Assembly: GCA_028820935.1 (NCBI GenBank)
Contig: JAPPHZ010000009.1
Location: 178,923-242,922 of the forward strand
Length of the DNA: 64,000 nt
Direction: 5' to 3'
Source: a bacterium
GTDB lineage: Bacteria > Actinomycetota > Acidimicrobiia > Spongiisociales > Spongiisociaceae
The translations under genes and the position numbers were made by a program. Numbering within the stretch: position 1 is the first letter of the stretch; every line of letters begins with the position of its first letter. Below the pieces are notes generated by a model, which worked only from the letters and a program-made list of their open reading frames with translations, made no database searches and had not been told where the DNA came from. Shown here one piece after another: positions 25,524 through 35,092 of this stretch.

Positions 25524-27851
25524 TCAGATGGGGAAGAAGACCGGTACGAGAGCGACCACTATGCCCAGGACGACAACGGTCAGGGGGGTACCGACCCGGG
25601 CATAGTCGATTGCCCGGTAACCACCCGCGCCCATGACGAGGAGGTTGGCCTTGTGGCTGAATGGAGTCATGAAGGCGGCCGACGCGGCCAGGCTCACCCC
25701 CATCATGGCCGCGTAGGGGTTCATTCCCAGCTGAGCAGCCGTTTCGAGTGCGACCGGCGCCAGGAGGACCACCGCCGGTGCGCCGTCAAGGGCCTGGCTG
25801 AGAAGGCTGGCCAGCACCACCAGGGCGATGAGGATGGCGAGATGGCCCATCGGCCCCAGCCATTCCCTGACCCTGCTGACGAGGAGCAACGCCGCGCCGG
25901 TGCTCTCCATGGCGATCCCCACCGGCAGGACCGCCGCCACCAGGAAGATGGTGCGCCACTCGATGGCCCGGTATGCCTCCTCCATCGTGACGGTGCCGAA
26001 CAGCAGCACCAGGCTGGCCGCGACGAAGGCCGCCACGTGGATCGGCTGGATGCCCAGCACCACCATCGCGACCATCAGCAGCAACGCACCCAGGGCGATC
26101 GGGGCCTTCTTGGGACGGCGAGGCCGCATCCCCGCCGGTGAGAGCACTACGAAGTTGGCGTCGGAGCCGAGAAGACGGATCCGTTCCCATGGACCCTGCA
26201 CCAGTAATCCATCACCGAAACGGAACGCCAGATCGGCGAGGTCCTCGTAGATGGAGCGGCCGTCCCTCCAGACCGCCAGCAACTGGAGGCCGTAACGATC
26301 CCGGAACTGCAGCTCGCGTGAGGTCTTGCCCTCGATCGCCGAGCGGGGCGCCAGCGCCACCTCGACGATGCCGAATTCCTCCGATTGGAGCTCTCCCTCA
26401 CCCACCCGGGAATCCACCTCTACGTCGCCCAGGCGGACCAACCGCTCGAACCGGGCCGGCTCGCACGCCACCAGCAGACCATCGCCGGCCTCGAGCACAT
26501 CGTCGGGACGCACATCGAGACGGGTGACATCATCGCGAATGATCCCTCCGACCGTGACTCCCACCAGTTCGCTCAGCCGGCTCGACCCCACCGTCGATCC
26601 CGCCAGCGAGGAGCCCTCCGGGACCCGGAGCACCGAGAGATGGCCCTCGAAGGCCTGCATCGCCGACAACCCCAGGTCCTTCACCAGGAAGTTCGGGTCG
26701 GGTTGCATCTCCAGCAACTGGGAGCGGGGTCCGATGGCGATCACATGATCCCCGGCGTGGATGGTCCGGGATGCCAGGTTCTCCCGCATGACCTCCCCGT
26801 CCCGCTCCACCCCCACGATCACCGCCTCGTAACTATCCCTGAAGCGCGCCTCCCGCGGGCTCTTTCCTGCCAGGACGGACAAGGCGGGAACCTCGAACCT
26901 GATGGCCGTGAATCCCCGTATCGGCCTCGGGAGCTGGCGGGTCGAGGTCGGCTGGAGCTCCACTTCCCCGACCCGCAGCAGGTCCTCGAGGTCCCGCAGC
27001 CTTCCCTCCACGAGGAGAACGTCACCGCCCCTGAGAAGGGTGTCGGCCGTAGGGGAGAGGTGCTTGGCGCCCCGGTGTATGGCTACCACCTTGATGCCGA
27101 GGGCGCCGGATAAGTGGGCGTCGGCCAGGGTGACGCCGTCCATGGCGGACGGCTGGGGAATGCGGATCGTGAACAGGCGTTCCTCGAGTTGGTAAATGTG
27201 GGTCAACTCATCCGCCTCCGACTCGGTGGGACCGGCCTGACGGTCGGGAAGGAGCCTCCGGCCGACCGTGATCATGAACAGGATCCCGGCGGCGAGGAGG
27301 ACCAATCCGATGGGTGTGAAGTCGAACAGACCGAACGGCGCCAGGTTACGTTCGGCGATGATCGAGGCGGCAACGATGTTGGGCGGGGTGCCCACCATGG
27401 TGGTGGTACCGCCCAGGATCGACCCGAACGCGAGCGGCATCATGAGACGGGAGGCCGGTAGCCCCGCCCTCCGGGCGATTCCGGCCACGGCCGGCATCAG
27501 GACCGCGGTGGCGGCGATGTTGTTCATGAACCCCGAGAGGATGCCCGACACCAGCATGAGCGTGATGATCAGCGGGACCTCCCTGCTACCTACCAGGGTG
27601 TAGACCTTGGACGCCACGATGTCGGCGACACCCGTGTAGAGCAGCGCGGCGCTGATGATGAAGATGGCCAGCATCGTGATCACAGCCGGCGAGGCGAAGC
27701 CGCTGAAAGCCTCCGTAGGCCCGACGTACCCCCCCAGGATCAGCACCCCCAGCCCTAGGAACGCAGTCAGATCCACCGGAAGCCTGGCGGTCAGGAAAAG
27801 GTAGGCCATCGCCACCAGCAGCAGGATCAGGAATCCGATCTCCCAGGTCAC
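25524..27851 (-). CDS. SLC13-family transporter with internal RCK_C domains (long form)
   Basis: A 775-residue membrane protein. The two transport halves flank several cytosolic RCK/TrkA-C domains (about residues 215-560, with segments such as MDGVTLADAHLSGALGIKVV and SVLAGKSPREARFRDSYEAV). Substrate-site motifs of the family are visible as SGFMNNIAATAVLMP and GGTTTMVGTPPNIV in the first half and QALDGAPAVVLLAPVAL in the second. SLC13/DASS proteins move sulfate, dicarboxylates or similar anions with sodium. The GTG start has GGGAG seven bases upstream. It is next to a shorter relative, 100 bp away on the same strand. The substrate is not known. Confidence 0.88.
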   Translation of the reverse strand: MTWEIGFLILLLVAMAYLFLTARLPVDLTAFLGLGVLILGGYVGPTEAFSGFASPAVITMLAIFIISAALLYTGVADIVASKVYTLVGSREVPLIITLMLVSGILSGFMNNIAATAVLMPAVAGIARRAGLPASRLMMPLAFGSILGGTTTMVGTPPNIVAASIIAERNLAPFGLFDFTPIGLVLLAAGILFMITVGRRLLPDRQAGPTESEADELTHIYQLEERLFTIRIPQPSAMDGVTLADAHLSGALGIKVVAIHRGAKHLSPTADTLLRGGDVLLVEGRLRDLEDLLRVGEVELQPTSTRQLPRPIRGFTAIRFEVPALSVLAGKSPREARFRDSYEAVIVGVERDGEVMRENLASRTIHAGDHVIAIGPRSQLLEMQPDPNFLVKDLGLSAMQAFEGHLSVLRVPEGSSLAGSTVGSSRLSELVGVTVGGIIRDDVTRLDVRPDDVLEAGDGLLVACEPARFERLVRLGDVEVDSRVGEGELQSEEFGIVEVALAPRSAIEGKTSRELQFRDRYGLQLLAVWRDGRSIYEDLADLAFRFGDGLLVQGPWERIRLLGSDANFVVLSPAGMRPRRPKKAPIALGALLLMVAMVVLGIQPIHVAAFVAASLVLLFGTVTMEEAYRAIEWRTIFLVAAVLPVGIAMESTGAALLLVSRVREWLGPMGHLAILIALVVLASLLSQALDGAPAVVLLAPVALETAAQLGMNPYAAMMGVSLAASAAFMTPFSHKANLLVMGAGGYRAIDYARVGTPLTVVVLGIVVALVPVFFPI

Positions 27852-27951
27852 GAGGTAACTCCCGCCGCACTCGCCGGGTCGTCAGGTCTGGATGCGAAGT
27901 GCTCCATCGTCCAGCCTCCGGTGTTTCCGCCGCTCCGGTTCATCCGTCCGA

Positions 27952-29718
27952 TCAGAACGACCAGAGCCGGGGGATGAAGATCACCGACAGGATCCAGAAG
28001 ATGATGCTGAGGGGCACACCGGTCCGCAGGAAGTCCGTGTACCTGTAGCCACCCGCGTTGTAGATCATCGTGTTCGTCTGGTAGCCCACCGGCGTGGAGA
28101 ACCCGGTCGAGGCGGCGAAGGTGATCGCCATCAGGAAGGGCCGCGGGTCGACGCCGATCTGCTCCGCAGTGGAGATGGCTATGGGCGCGAGGAGAACCGC
28201 GGCCGCCGCGTTGCTCATCGTGTCGGTCATCACCGAGGTCATCAGGTAGATCACCGCGAGCACGGCCACCGGCCCCATGCCGCCTACCACCCCTACGGCC
28301 CGTTCCGCTATGAACCCGGCCGCGCCGCTGGTCTGCATGGCTATTCCGAGCGGAAGGATTCCGGCGAGAAGGAAGATGACCTGCCAGTTGATGGCCTGGT
28401 ACGCCTCGTCCAGTCTCAGCACGCGGGTCAGCAGCATGGCCAGGCAGCCGAGCAACGCCGTTACGAGAATCGGGAACACATTGAAAGCCGCCAGCCCGAC
28501 GACAGCCACGAGGATCGCGATCACCAACGGGGCGCGGTGCCGCAGGACCGTCCCCGGAACCTCGTCGAGCACGATGAAGTCGCTGTTGCGTCGCAGCGCC
28601 CTGATCTGCGCCTCGTGTGCCTGGATCAGGATCACGTCGCCGAGGCTTAGGCTGACCGAGCTGAGCTGGTCGTGAATCGTCTCGCCCCGGCGCTGCATCG
28701 CCAGTACCAGCGACTTGTAGCGGTTCCGGAAGTCCAGTTCCTTGAGTGTATGGCCGATGAGCTCGGACCCCGGAGCGACCAGGGCCTGCACCAGACGCAG
28801 GTCCTCGGTCTGCAACGTCTCATCCCGCAGTTCGAAATCGACATTGAGTTCCAGGCCCATGGAATCGCGCAGGCGGATCAACTCGTTGATCTCGCCGCGC
28901 ACGAGGAGCACCTGATCCGGTTGGAGAACCTGCCGGAGCGGCGCCCATCCGGCATCCCCGATGTGCAGAACGCGTAGCACGGTGACGTCGTGTTCCTCGC
29001 CGAGGCGGCTCTCGAGCACGGTCTGGCCGACCAGCGGCGAGTTCTGCCGGACCCGCATCTCGGTGACGTACTCGCCCAGGTTGTACGTGCTGGCGAGCTC
29101 GCTCACCTGGCGATCAGGAAGAAGCCAGCGGCCGGCCACCAGGAAGAAAGCGACTCCGGCCACGAAGAGGATCAGGCCCATCCGGCTGAACTCGAACATG
29201 CTGAACGACCCGTACCCGGCCTGCTCCGATATAGAGCTGACCAGCAAGTTGGTGGAAGTACCGATCAGCGTGCAGACGCCCCCGAACTGCGATGCGTATG
29301 AGAGCGGGATCAGCAGCTTGGAGGCGGAGATCCTGCGCCGGTTGGCGAGGATCGTGACCAGCGGGATGAACACGGCCACCGCCGCCGTGTTGTTGACGAA
29401 GGCCGACATCACCGTGATTGTGCCCATCACGACCACCAGCGCGGTGTAGTGGTCCTTGCCGAAACGGACCATGATCCGGCCTACCGCCGCCGTGGCCCCG
29501 GTTTTCTGGAGGCCCGCACTCAGGATGAACATGGCAGCCACCGTGAGGGTCGCGGGATTGCTGAATCCGGAGAATCCCTCCTGAGGCGTGACCAGACCCA
29601 GGCCGAGCAGGGCGCCCAGACCGAGCAGAGCCACCATGTCGAGCGGGTACTTCTCGGCAACGAACAGGGCGACCGTTCCGGCGAGAATGGCAAGAACCAG
29701 AACCGCGTCCAGCGACAT
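27952..29718 (-). CDS. SLC13-family transporter with RCK_C domains (short form)
   Basis: A 588-residue relative of the neighbouring transporter with the same arrangement but fewer regulatory domains: hydrophobic half, two RCK_C domains (about 210-380), second hydrophobic half. Motifs include MSAFVNNTAAVAVFIP, CTLIGTSTNLLVSS, TDTMSNAAAAVLLAPIA and STPVGYQTNTMIYNAGGY, typical of sulfate/dicarboxylate carriers. The two tandem genes are diverged, so this is an old duplication. The 200 bp upstream (29719-29918) is shared with the divergent gene at 29919, and nothing else is recognisable there. Confidence 0.88.
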   Translation of the reverse strand: MSLDAVLVLAILAGTVALFVAEKYPLDMVALLGLGALLGLGLVTPQEGFSGFSNPATLTVAAMFILSAGLQKTGATAAVGRIMVRFGKDHYTALVVVMGTITVMSAFVNNTAAVAVFIPLVTILANRRRISASKLLIPLSYASQFGGVCTLIGTSTNLLVSSISEQAGYGSFSMFEFSRMGLILFVAGVAFFLVAGRWLLPDRQVSELASTYNLGEYVTEMRVRQNSPLVGQTVLESRLGEEHDVTVLRVLHIGDAGWAPLRQVLQPDQVLLVRGEINELIRLRDSMGLELNVDFELRDETLQTEDLRLVQALVAPGSELIGHTLKELDFRNRYKSLVLAMQRRGETIHDQLSSVSLSLGDVILIQAHEAQIRALRRNSDFIVLDEVPGTVLRHRAPLVIAILVAVVGLAAFNVFPILVTALLGCLAMLLTRVLRLDEAYQAINWQVIFLLAGILPLGIAMQTSGAAGFIAERAVGVVGGMGPVAVLAVIYLMTSVMTDTMSNAAAAVLLAPIAISTAEQIGVDPRPFLMAITFAASTGFSTPVGYQTNTMIYNAGGYRYTDFLRTGVPLSIIFWILSVIFIPRLWSF

Positions 29719-29918
29719 ATCCGGTGCTTACTCGGGAGATCGATCGGATGGGAGCGGGGTCATGACTCCTCCCCTGCAGGTTCCAGCCCACGCGATACCG
29801 GGCCGGCGGCTCGCTTCGGCGCCTGGAATCCGACTCCGGATACCTTATCACGGGCTCGTCGTCGCCGAACGCGCCCGCCGGTGTGTCAGAATCGGACTGA
29901 GCCACGGCGAGGACAGGT

Positions 29919-31334
29919 ATGCCCAGTGACAACGCTCCCACACTCAGGATCGGCTTGCTGGCCGTCTACTTCGGGTTGTTCGATGCGGCCATGCCGCCCG
30001 AGTTCCGGCAGGAGCGAACGGCATTCGCCGAGGCCTTGCGGACCCGGCTCGAGCAGTTCGGATCGGTCATCTACCCGGGGGTGGTGGACAATGACGAAGC
30101 GGGGCGGGAGGCCGGCGTGCTGTTCGCCCGCTCCGACGTCGACGTGATCGTCTTCGCGCCCACTATGGCCGCCCCGCCCAGCTACGGATGGGAGGCGATC
30201 CGGAATCTCCCCCGGGTGCCGGTGGTGGCGGTCGGGGCGCAGGAACTCATCGAGGTGCCGGACGACTACGCCACCGAGGAGGCCACCCGCAGGAGCCTGA
30301 CGGTCGGTCTGGTCATGTTCACGAACGTGCTGGTCAGGATGGGCCGGCAGTTCACCACGCTGGTCTCTTCGGTCATCGGGGACGAGCTCGACACCGTCCT
30401 CGGCGAGACGCTGAGAGCAGCGGATGCCGCCGCCACGGTCACCAAGTCCCGGCTGCTCGCCATCGGCAAGCCAATCCCGGGCTACATGGACGTCGAGGTC
30501 ACTGGCGAGCAGCTGGTCGGTCTGGGAGTCGAGGTCATCGACGTCGACCCGCCGGGGATCGCGGCGGCGTTCGGTGCGGTGGCCGAAGGCGAGGTGTCCG
30601 CTCTCGTCAGCGAGCTGCGGGACCGGTTCGAGGCCGGCCGGGTCGACGACCAGGTCCTTGCCCGCTCCGCCCGGCTCGCTCTGGCCATGAAGGAGCTGTG
30701 CCACCAGAACGACGCCAACGCCGGGGCGGTCAACTGCCACGGCGACGCGCTCCGCTGGAATCCGGAAGTGGGTGTGACCGCCTGCCTGGGAGTGGCCTTG
30801 TGCGCCGAGGCCGGGTTGCCCTTCGCCTGCACCGGCGACATTCCTACCGCGATCGCTCTGGCCATCGGGAAGCGCCTGGCCGGATCGGCCCTCTACTGCG
30901 AGCTTTACCAGGTCGACTTCCCGGGGAACTGGATACTGGTGGCCAACGGCGGAGAGGGCGACCTCACCATCCGGGCGGCGTCGTCCGGCGTGACGCTGCT
31001 CCCCGAGGACCACTACATGGGCGACCACGGACCGGGGACCGCGGTGGCGTTCGAGCTCCCGGAAGGGCCGGCCACGCTGATCAGCCTGAGCCCGGTCGAT
31101 CACAGCGACGGATGGGTCCTAGTGGGCGCCGAGGGCCGGATCCTCGACTCGAAGCACCACGCCATGGAGGGGCCCAACGGGATGTTCCGGTTCGACTCGG
31201 GAGAAGTGGCCGGGGCCTACGCCCGATGGTGCGAAGCGGGCGCCACCCACCACGCCGCCGTGCTGCCGGGCCACCAGGGCGATGTGCTACGCCGGACCGC
31301 CGGGATGCTGCGGATGACCTATACCGCCGTGTAG
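29919..31334 (+). CDS. L-fucose/L-arabinose-isomerase-like protein (copy 1)
   Basis: A 471-residue cytoplasmic protein of the fucose/arabinose isomerase fold. Recognisable pieces are LRIGLLAVYFGLFDAAMPPEF at the N-terminus, a central Rossmann-like domain (DVDVIVFAPTMAAPPSYGWEA) and the metal-site region NAGAVNCHGDALRWNPEVG, CTGDIPTAIALAIGKRLAG and GATHHAAVLPG. The family interconverts aldose and ketose forms of deoxysugars. A paralog of exactly the same length lies at 35195-36610. The ATG at 29919 is divergent from the SLC13 genes. Substrate and direction are unknown. Confidence 0.82.
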   Translation: MPSDNAPTLRIGLLAVYFGLFDAAMPPEFRQERTAFAEALRTRLEQFGSVIYPGVVDNDEAGREAGVLFARSDVDVIVFAPTMAAPPSYGWEAIRNLPRVPVVAVGAQELIEVPDDYATEEATRRSLTVGLVMFTNVLVRMGRQFTTLVSSVIGDELDTVLGETLRAADAAATVTKSRLLAIGKPIPGYMDVEVTGEQLVGLGVEVIDVDPPGIAAAFGAVAEGEVSALVSELRDRFEAGRVDDQVLARSARLALAMKELCHQNDANAGAVNCHGDALRWNPEVGVTACLGVALCAEAGLPFACTGDIPTAIALAIGKRLAGSALYCELYQVDFPGNWILVANGGEGDLTIRAASSGVTLLPEDHYMGDHGPGTAVAFELPEGPATLISLSPVDHSDGWVLVGAEGRILDSKHHAMEGPNGMFRFDSGEVAGAYARWCEAGATHHAAVLPGHQGDVLRRTAGMLRMTYTAV

Positions 31335-31377
31335 GAAAGCACCCGGAAGCGATGGACCGATTGATCAATCGGCACCC

Positions 31378-31448
31378 AGTGGTCCGTCCGTGTGATGGCG
31401 GTGTGGTATGGCCGCCAGAGCACCCGGTTGTTTCGCAGACAGACCACT
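31378..31448. repeat. Small element with terminal inverted repeats, copy 1 (71 bp)
   Basis: Left end AGTGGTCCGTCCG and right end CAGACAGACCACT form near-perfect terminal inverted repeats. The inside (ATGGCGGTGTGGTATGG and GCCGCCAGAGCACCCGGTTG) is the same as the outer parts of the longer copy at 50443-50610. It lies 43 bp after the stop of the isomerase-like gene. The copy looks like an internally deleted form of a non-autonomous element; it could also act as a bidirectional terminator. Confidence 0.72.
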
Positions 31449-31530
31449 AGCCGGGAACGGATCATCCGCAGGCTTGCTCCCGGCACTCCTATACAATGTC
31501 GGGGCCAACCAGAGGGTTGAGGAGGCAGAC

Positions 31531-32292
31531 GTGTGTTTCGACCAGGACTCCGCTCCTCCCATACCCAGGGGCGACCGGGAGGCACATGGCCGCGATCTGG
31601 TGCTGACCGCTCGGGACGGCAACCGGTTCTCCGCATTCGAGGCCACCGGAGCCACGCCCTCGACGTCCGCGGTGGTGGTCCTGCCCGACGTGCGGGGCCT
31701 GTTCCGGTTCTACAAGCAACTGGCCCTTCTGCTCGCCCACGCCGGCCACGATGCCGTCGCCATCGACTACTTCGGGCGCACCGCCGGGCTCGGCGAGCGA
31801 CCCGACGACTGGGACTTCTGGCCCCATGTCCACGACACCACTTTCGCCGGTATCCGGGACGATGTGGCCGCAGCCGTCTCCCATCTCCGGGCACCCGATC
31901 CTGACCGGACGGTCTTCACCCTGGGGTTCTGCTTCGGCGGATCCGCTTCCTGGCACCAGGCCGCCAACGGGCTCGGGCTCGCCGGCGCCATCGGCTTCTA
32001 CGGCAAACCCCGCCGCCCGGAGGAGACCGCCGGGGCCATAGATCGGGTGGCCGGCATGGCCTGCCCGATACTGGCGCTAATGGGCGGAGACGATCCCAGC
32101 ATCCCGCTCGAAGATGTCTGGAGGTTGGAGAATGCCCTGGCTGGAGCCGAAGTTCCCCACGAAGTCGTGGTGTACCCCGGCGCTCCGCACTCGTTCTTCG
32201 ACCGAAGGCACCGCGAGTTCGAGAAAGACTCGATCGACGCCTGGGAGCGGGTGCTGGCCTTCATCGCCGCCAATTCGTCCCGGGGAAGGTAG
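31531..32292 (+). CDS. Dienelactone hydrolase family protein
   Basis: About 253 residues of the dienelactone hydrolase type of alpha/beta hydrolase. The catalytic Cys is in the nucleophile elbow GFCFGGSA, the Asp in LMGGDDPSI and the His in GAPHSFFDRR. Enzymes of this family open lactones from aromatic breakdown or hydrolyse other esters. I start at GTG 31531 because GAGGAGG lies five bases upstream; the longer frame to 31408 passes through the inverted-repeat element. It is followed six bases later by the ABC exporter genes. Confidence 0.87.
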   Translation: MCFDQDSAPPIPRGDREAHGRDLVLTARDGNRFSAFEATGATPSTSAVVVLPDVRGLFRFYKQLALLLAHAGHDAVAIDYFGRTAGLGERPDDWDFWPHVHDTTFAGIRDDVAAAVSHLRAPDPDRTVFTLGFCFGGSASWHQAANGLGLAGAIGFYGKPRRPEETAGAIDRVAGMACPILALMGGDDPSIPLEDVWRLENALAGAEVPHEVVVYPGAPHSFFDRRHREFEKDSIDAWERVLAFIAANSSRGR

Positions 32293-32298
32293 GAGGGT

Positions 32299-33225
32299 AT
32301 GTCAGACGTGATCGAGACCCGAGGTCTCACGAAGTATTACGGGGACACCGCCGGCATCGTCGACCTGGATCTTGCCGTCGAGGTGGGAGAGGTATTCGGC
32401 TTCATAGGCCCCAACGGCGCTGGCAAGACCACCACCATCCGCCTGCTCCTCAATTTCCTGCAGCCGACCAGGGGGTCGGGAACCGTGTTCGGCATGGACA
32501 TGACGTCCGACTCGGTGGCCATCAGGAGCCGCGTCGGGTACCTGCCGGGGGATCTGGCTCTCTACCCGTCGATGACCGGGCGGGAGTTCCTCCTCTACTT
32601 CAGCCGGCTCCGGGGTGTCGACACCGCCGCAGCCACGACCCGGCTGGCCGAGCGGTTCGAACTGGACCTGGACAGGCGCATCAAGGAGTACTCGAAGGGC
32701 AACCGCCAGAAGGTGGGACTCGTCAACGCGTTCATGCACGAGCCGGAACTGTTGATCCTCGACGAGCCGACCGGCGGCCTCGATCCCCTCATGCAACAGG
32801 AGTTCGCGACCCTTCTCGGCGAGGTTCGGTCCGAGGGCCGCACCGTGTTCCTTTCCTCCCATTACCTGCCCGAGGTGGAACGGATCGCCGATCGGGTGGG
32901 CATCGTCCGCCAGGGTCATCTGATCGCGGTGGACACCCTCGACGGGTTCCGAACCAGGATCCAGTCCAACCTGTCGATCGAGTTCGCCCGCCCAGCCGAC
33001 CCGGCCGGCTTCACTGGCCTCCGGGGCGTCACCGCGGTCGAGGCCCACGATGGCGGCACGCTGTTGCGCCTGAGTGTTTCTGGAGCTCAGGACGCGGTGA
33101 TCCGGGCGGCTGCGGACGCCGGAGCGATCGCCATCCACACCGATGAAGCCGACCTCGACGACGTCTTCCTCTCCTACTACGGGCAAGAAGATCCCGAATC
33201 CGGACGGGGAGGAAGCGCCCATTGA
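32299..33225 (+). CDS. DrrA-type ABC exporter ATP-binding protein
   Basis: A 308-residue ATPase with Walker A GPNGAGKTTTIR, signature YSKGNRQKVGLV, Walker B LLILDEPTGGLDP and a C-terminal extension of about 90 residues, as in DrrA/CcmA exporters of drugs, lipids or glycans. Its stop overlaps the TTG start of the permease (TTGA). The signature Ser-Lys-Gly in place of Ser-Gly-Gly is seen in part of this family. Confidence 0.92.
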   Translation: MSDVIETRGLTKYYGDTAGIVDLDLAVEVGEVFGFIGPNGAGKTTTIRLLLNFLQPTRGSGTVFGMDMTSDSVAIRSRVGYLPGDLALYPSMTGREFLLYFSRLRGVDTAAATTRLAERFELDLDRRIKEYSKGNRQKVGLVNAFMHEPELLILDEPTGGLDPLMQQEFATLLGEVRSEGRTVFLSSHYLPEVERIADRVGIVRQGHLIAVDTLDGFRTRIQSNLSIEFARPADPAGFTGLRGVTAVEAHDGGTLLRLSVSGAQDAVIRAAADAGAIAIHTDEADLDDVFLSYYGQEDPESGRGGSAH

Positions 33226-34898
33226 CCACCGCCATCCTGGCCAAGAGCCTGCGGGACCGGCGCCGGGCCCTGATCGGCAACAGCCTCGGCCTGGTGGCTC
33301 TGGTCGTCTGGCTGGGAGCGTTGTTCCCGATCCTGCGGGACAACCAGGGCTTCAACGACATCATGGAGCAGGTCCCACCGGAAATGTTCGCTGCTGTCGG
33401 AACCGACCTGGCCACGTTCCTGACGGCGGCCGGGTTCCTGTCGGCAGAGTTCTTCGCGCTGTTCGCACCGCTCCTGATCCTCATCTTCGTGATCAGCGCG
33501 ATGGTTGCCGAGACCTCCACCGAAGAACGGGAAGGTCTGATGGACATGGTGCTGTCCAATCCGGTATCCCGGCGGCGGGTCTTCCTCGAGAAGGCGGGCG
33601 GCGTGGCGGCGGCCACGCTGCTGATGGTGACAGTGATAACCGCGGCCCTCCTAGCCGTGAATCCCGTATTCGGACTGGACCTGCCCGTCGTGGGTGTGGT
33701 GGCGGCCGGCCTGTCGCTCTGGCTGCTCGGTACATCCTTCGGCGCGGCAGCCCTGCTGGTAGGGGCGTTTACGGGTCGGTCGGCCACCGCCGGCGGGATG
33801 GCCGGGTTGCTGGCACTCCTGGCGTGGTTCGTGACCAGCTTCTCCGGCCTGTTCCCCTGGCTGGAGGGTGCGGGAGGGCTAAGCCCGTTCACCTGGTACC
33901 GGGAGCCCAACCCGCTGGTCACAGGTTTCGGCGCCGGTCACCTGTGGCTGCTTATAACCACCGCCATCCTGCTGGTGGTCGCGGTGCTGCTGTTCGACCG
34001 GAGGGACATCGCCACGGAGCGGGCAGCCCTGCCTGATGTCAAGGTCCGGCGGCGAGCGCGGCGCCGGGCTCGGCAACCACGGGCGGCGTGGCTCCTCACC
34101 GATCCGTTCCGCAAGGTCATCTGGGATCGTCGCCGGTCCGTCTGGGGGTGGGGAGGGGGCCTCGGCCTCCTGTCCCTCGCCATGTTTTCGGCGTGGCCGG
34201 CCCTCGCTCAGGATGCCGAAGCGCTGGCAGCGCTGATCACCTCCATGCCCCGGGAAGTGTTCGTCATGTTCGGCATGACCAATCCGGATGCGATCGTCAC
34301 CCCGGCCGGGTTCGTCTCATCGCGCAGCTACCAATCGATCGGCCCGATAGTGGTGATCTTCTTCTGCGTGCGCGGCGTGTCGATGGCCTTGGTCCGCCAG
34401 GAGGGCTCCGGGGTGCTCGACCTGGTGCTGGCCCACCCCGCCTCCCGGAGTCGCACCGTTGCCTCCAAGCTGGCGGCCGTCGCCTTCTCGGCGGGGCTGG
34501 TGGTGCTGATCCCAACCGTCGTGGCTCTGCTGGCTGACCGCCGGTGGGAGACCGGACTCGGAGTCGGATCGATCCTGGCGGCCGGCGCCGGGCTGTACCT
34601 GCTCGGCCTGTTCTTCGCCGGACTGGCGCTCCTGCTGTGGGGGTTCAAGGGCACGTCTTTGCCGGCCGTCCGGATCGCCGGCATCGCAGCCCTGGCAACC
34701 TTCCTGATGAACGGCTTGGGCGCCCTGGCGGATGGCCTCCGACCGATCCGGTTGGTCTCGCCCTTCTACTGGTACTTCGGAGACGATCCACCGCTCGCCA
34801 AGGGGTTCGAACCGTCCTACTTCCTGTTGCTGGCCGGGACGGTTGCCATGGCGTGGCTGGCCATAGCCCGCTTCCGGCGGCGGGACACCAGCGTCTGA
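33222..34898 (+). CDS. ABC-2-type exporter permease, two fused halves
   Basis: A 558-residue membrane protein made of two related halves of six predicted helices each (the first about 20-260, the second about 300-550), so a single polypeptide would replace the usual dimer. It is encoded with the DrrA-type ATPase through a 4-bp overlap and starts with TTG. Motifs such as GLMDMVLSNPVSRRRVFLEK in half one and GVLDLVLAHPASRSRTVASK in half two show the internal duplication directly. The exported substrate is unknown. Confidence 0.9.
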   Translation: MTTAILAKSLRDRRRALIGNSLGLVALVVWLGALFPILRDNQGFNDIMEQVPPEMFAAVGTDLATFLTAAGFLSAEFFALFAPLLILIFVISAMVAETSTEEREGLMDMVLSNPVSRRRVFLEKAGGVAAATLLMVTVITAALLAVNPVFGLDLPVVGVVAAGLSLWLLGTSFGAAALLVGAFTGRSATAGGMAGLLALLAWFVTSFSGLFPWLEGAGGLSPFTWYREPNPLVTGFGAGHLWLLITTAILLVVAVLLFDRRDIATERAALPDVKVRRRARRRARQPRAAWLLTDPFRKVIWDRRRSVWGWGGGLGLLSLAMFSAWPALAQDAEALAALITSMPREVFVMFGMTNPDAIVTPAGFVSSRSYQSIGPIVVIFFCVRGVSMALVRQEGSGVLDLVLAHPASRSRTVASKLAAVAFSAGLVVLIPTVVALLADRRWETGLGVGSILAAGAGLYLLGLFFAGLALLLWGFKGTSLPAVRIAGIAALATFLMNGLGALADGLRPIRLVSPFYWYFGDDPPLAKGFEPSYFLLLAGTVAMAWLAIARFRRRDTSV

Positions 34899-34905
34899 TT
34901 GCCGC

Positions 34906-35085
34906 TCAGATACCTCTCTGGAGCAGGGCCTCGAGCCTGGCGAGCCTCTCGCCGTGATCTTTAAGGGTCGCGACCACCTCGGACACGTCAGACCGGAGCG
35001 CCTTGATGTCGGATCGCAACCATAAGAACATGAGTCCCAACAGGACCCCGACAACACTTATGACCGACGAGAGCAGTGCTTCCAT
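34906..35085 (-). CDS. Tiny membrane-anchored coiled-coil protein (59 residues)
   Basis: An ATG-to-TGA frame of 59 residues. Residues 3-23 form one hydrophobic helix (LLSSVISVVGVLLGLMFLWL). Residues 24-56 are charged with leucines at heptad-like spacing (LRSDVSEVVATLKDHGERLA), predicting a short coiled coil in the cytoplasm. There is no ribosome-binding site, but a good promoter ends seven bases before the ATG, so the message is probably leaderless. It is convergent with the ABC exporter, only 7 bp from its stop. I do not recognise a family. The pattern of hydrophobic head plus heptad tail resembles small scaffold or holin-like proteins. Confidence 0.6.
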   Translation of the reverse strand: MEALLSSVISVVGVLLGLMFLWLRSDIKALRSDVSEVVATLKDHGERLARLEALLQRGI

Positions 35086-35092
35086 ATAGGGT

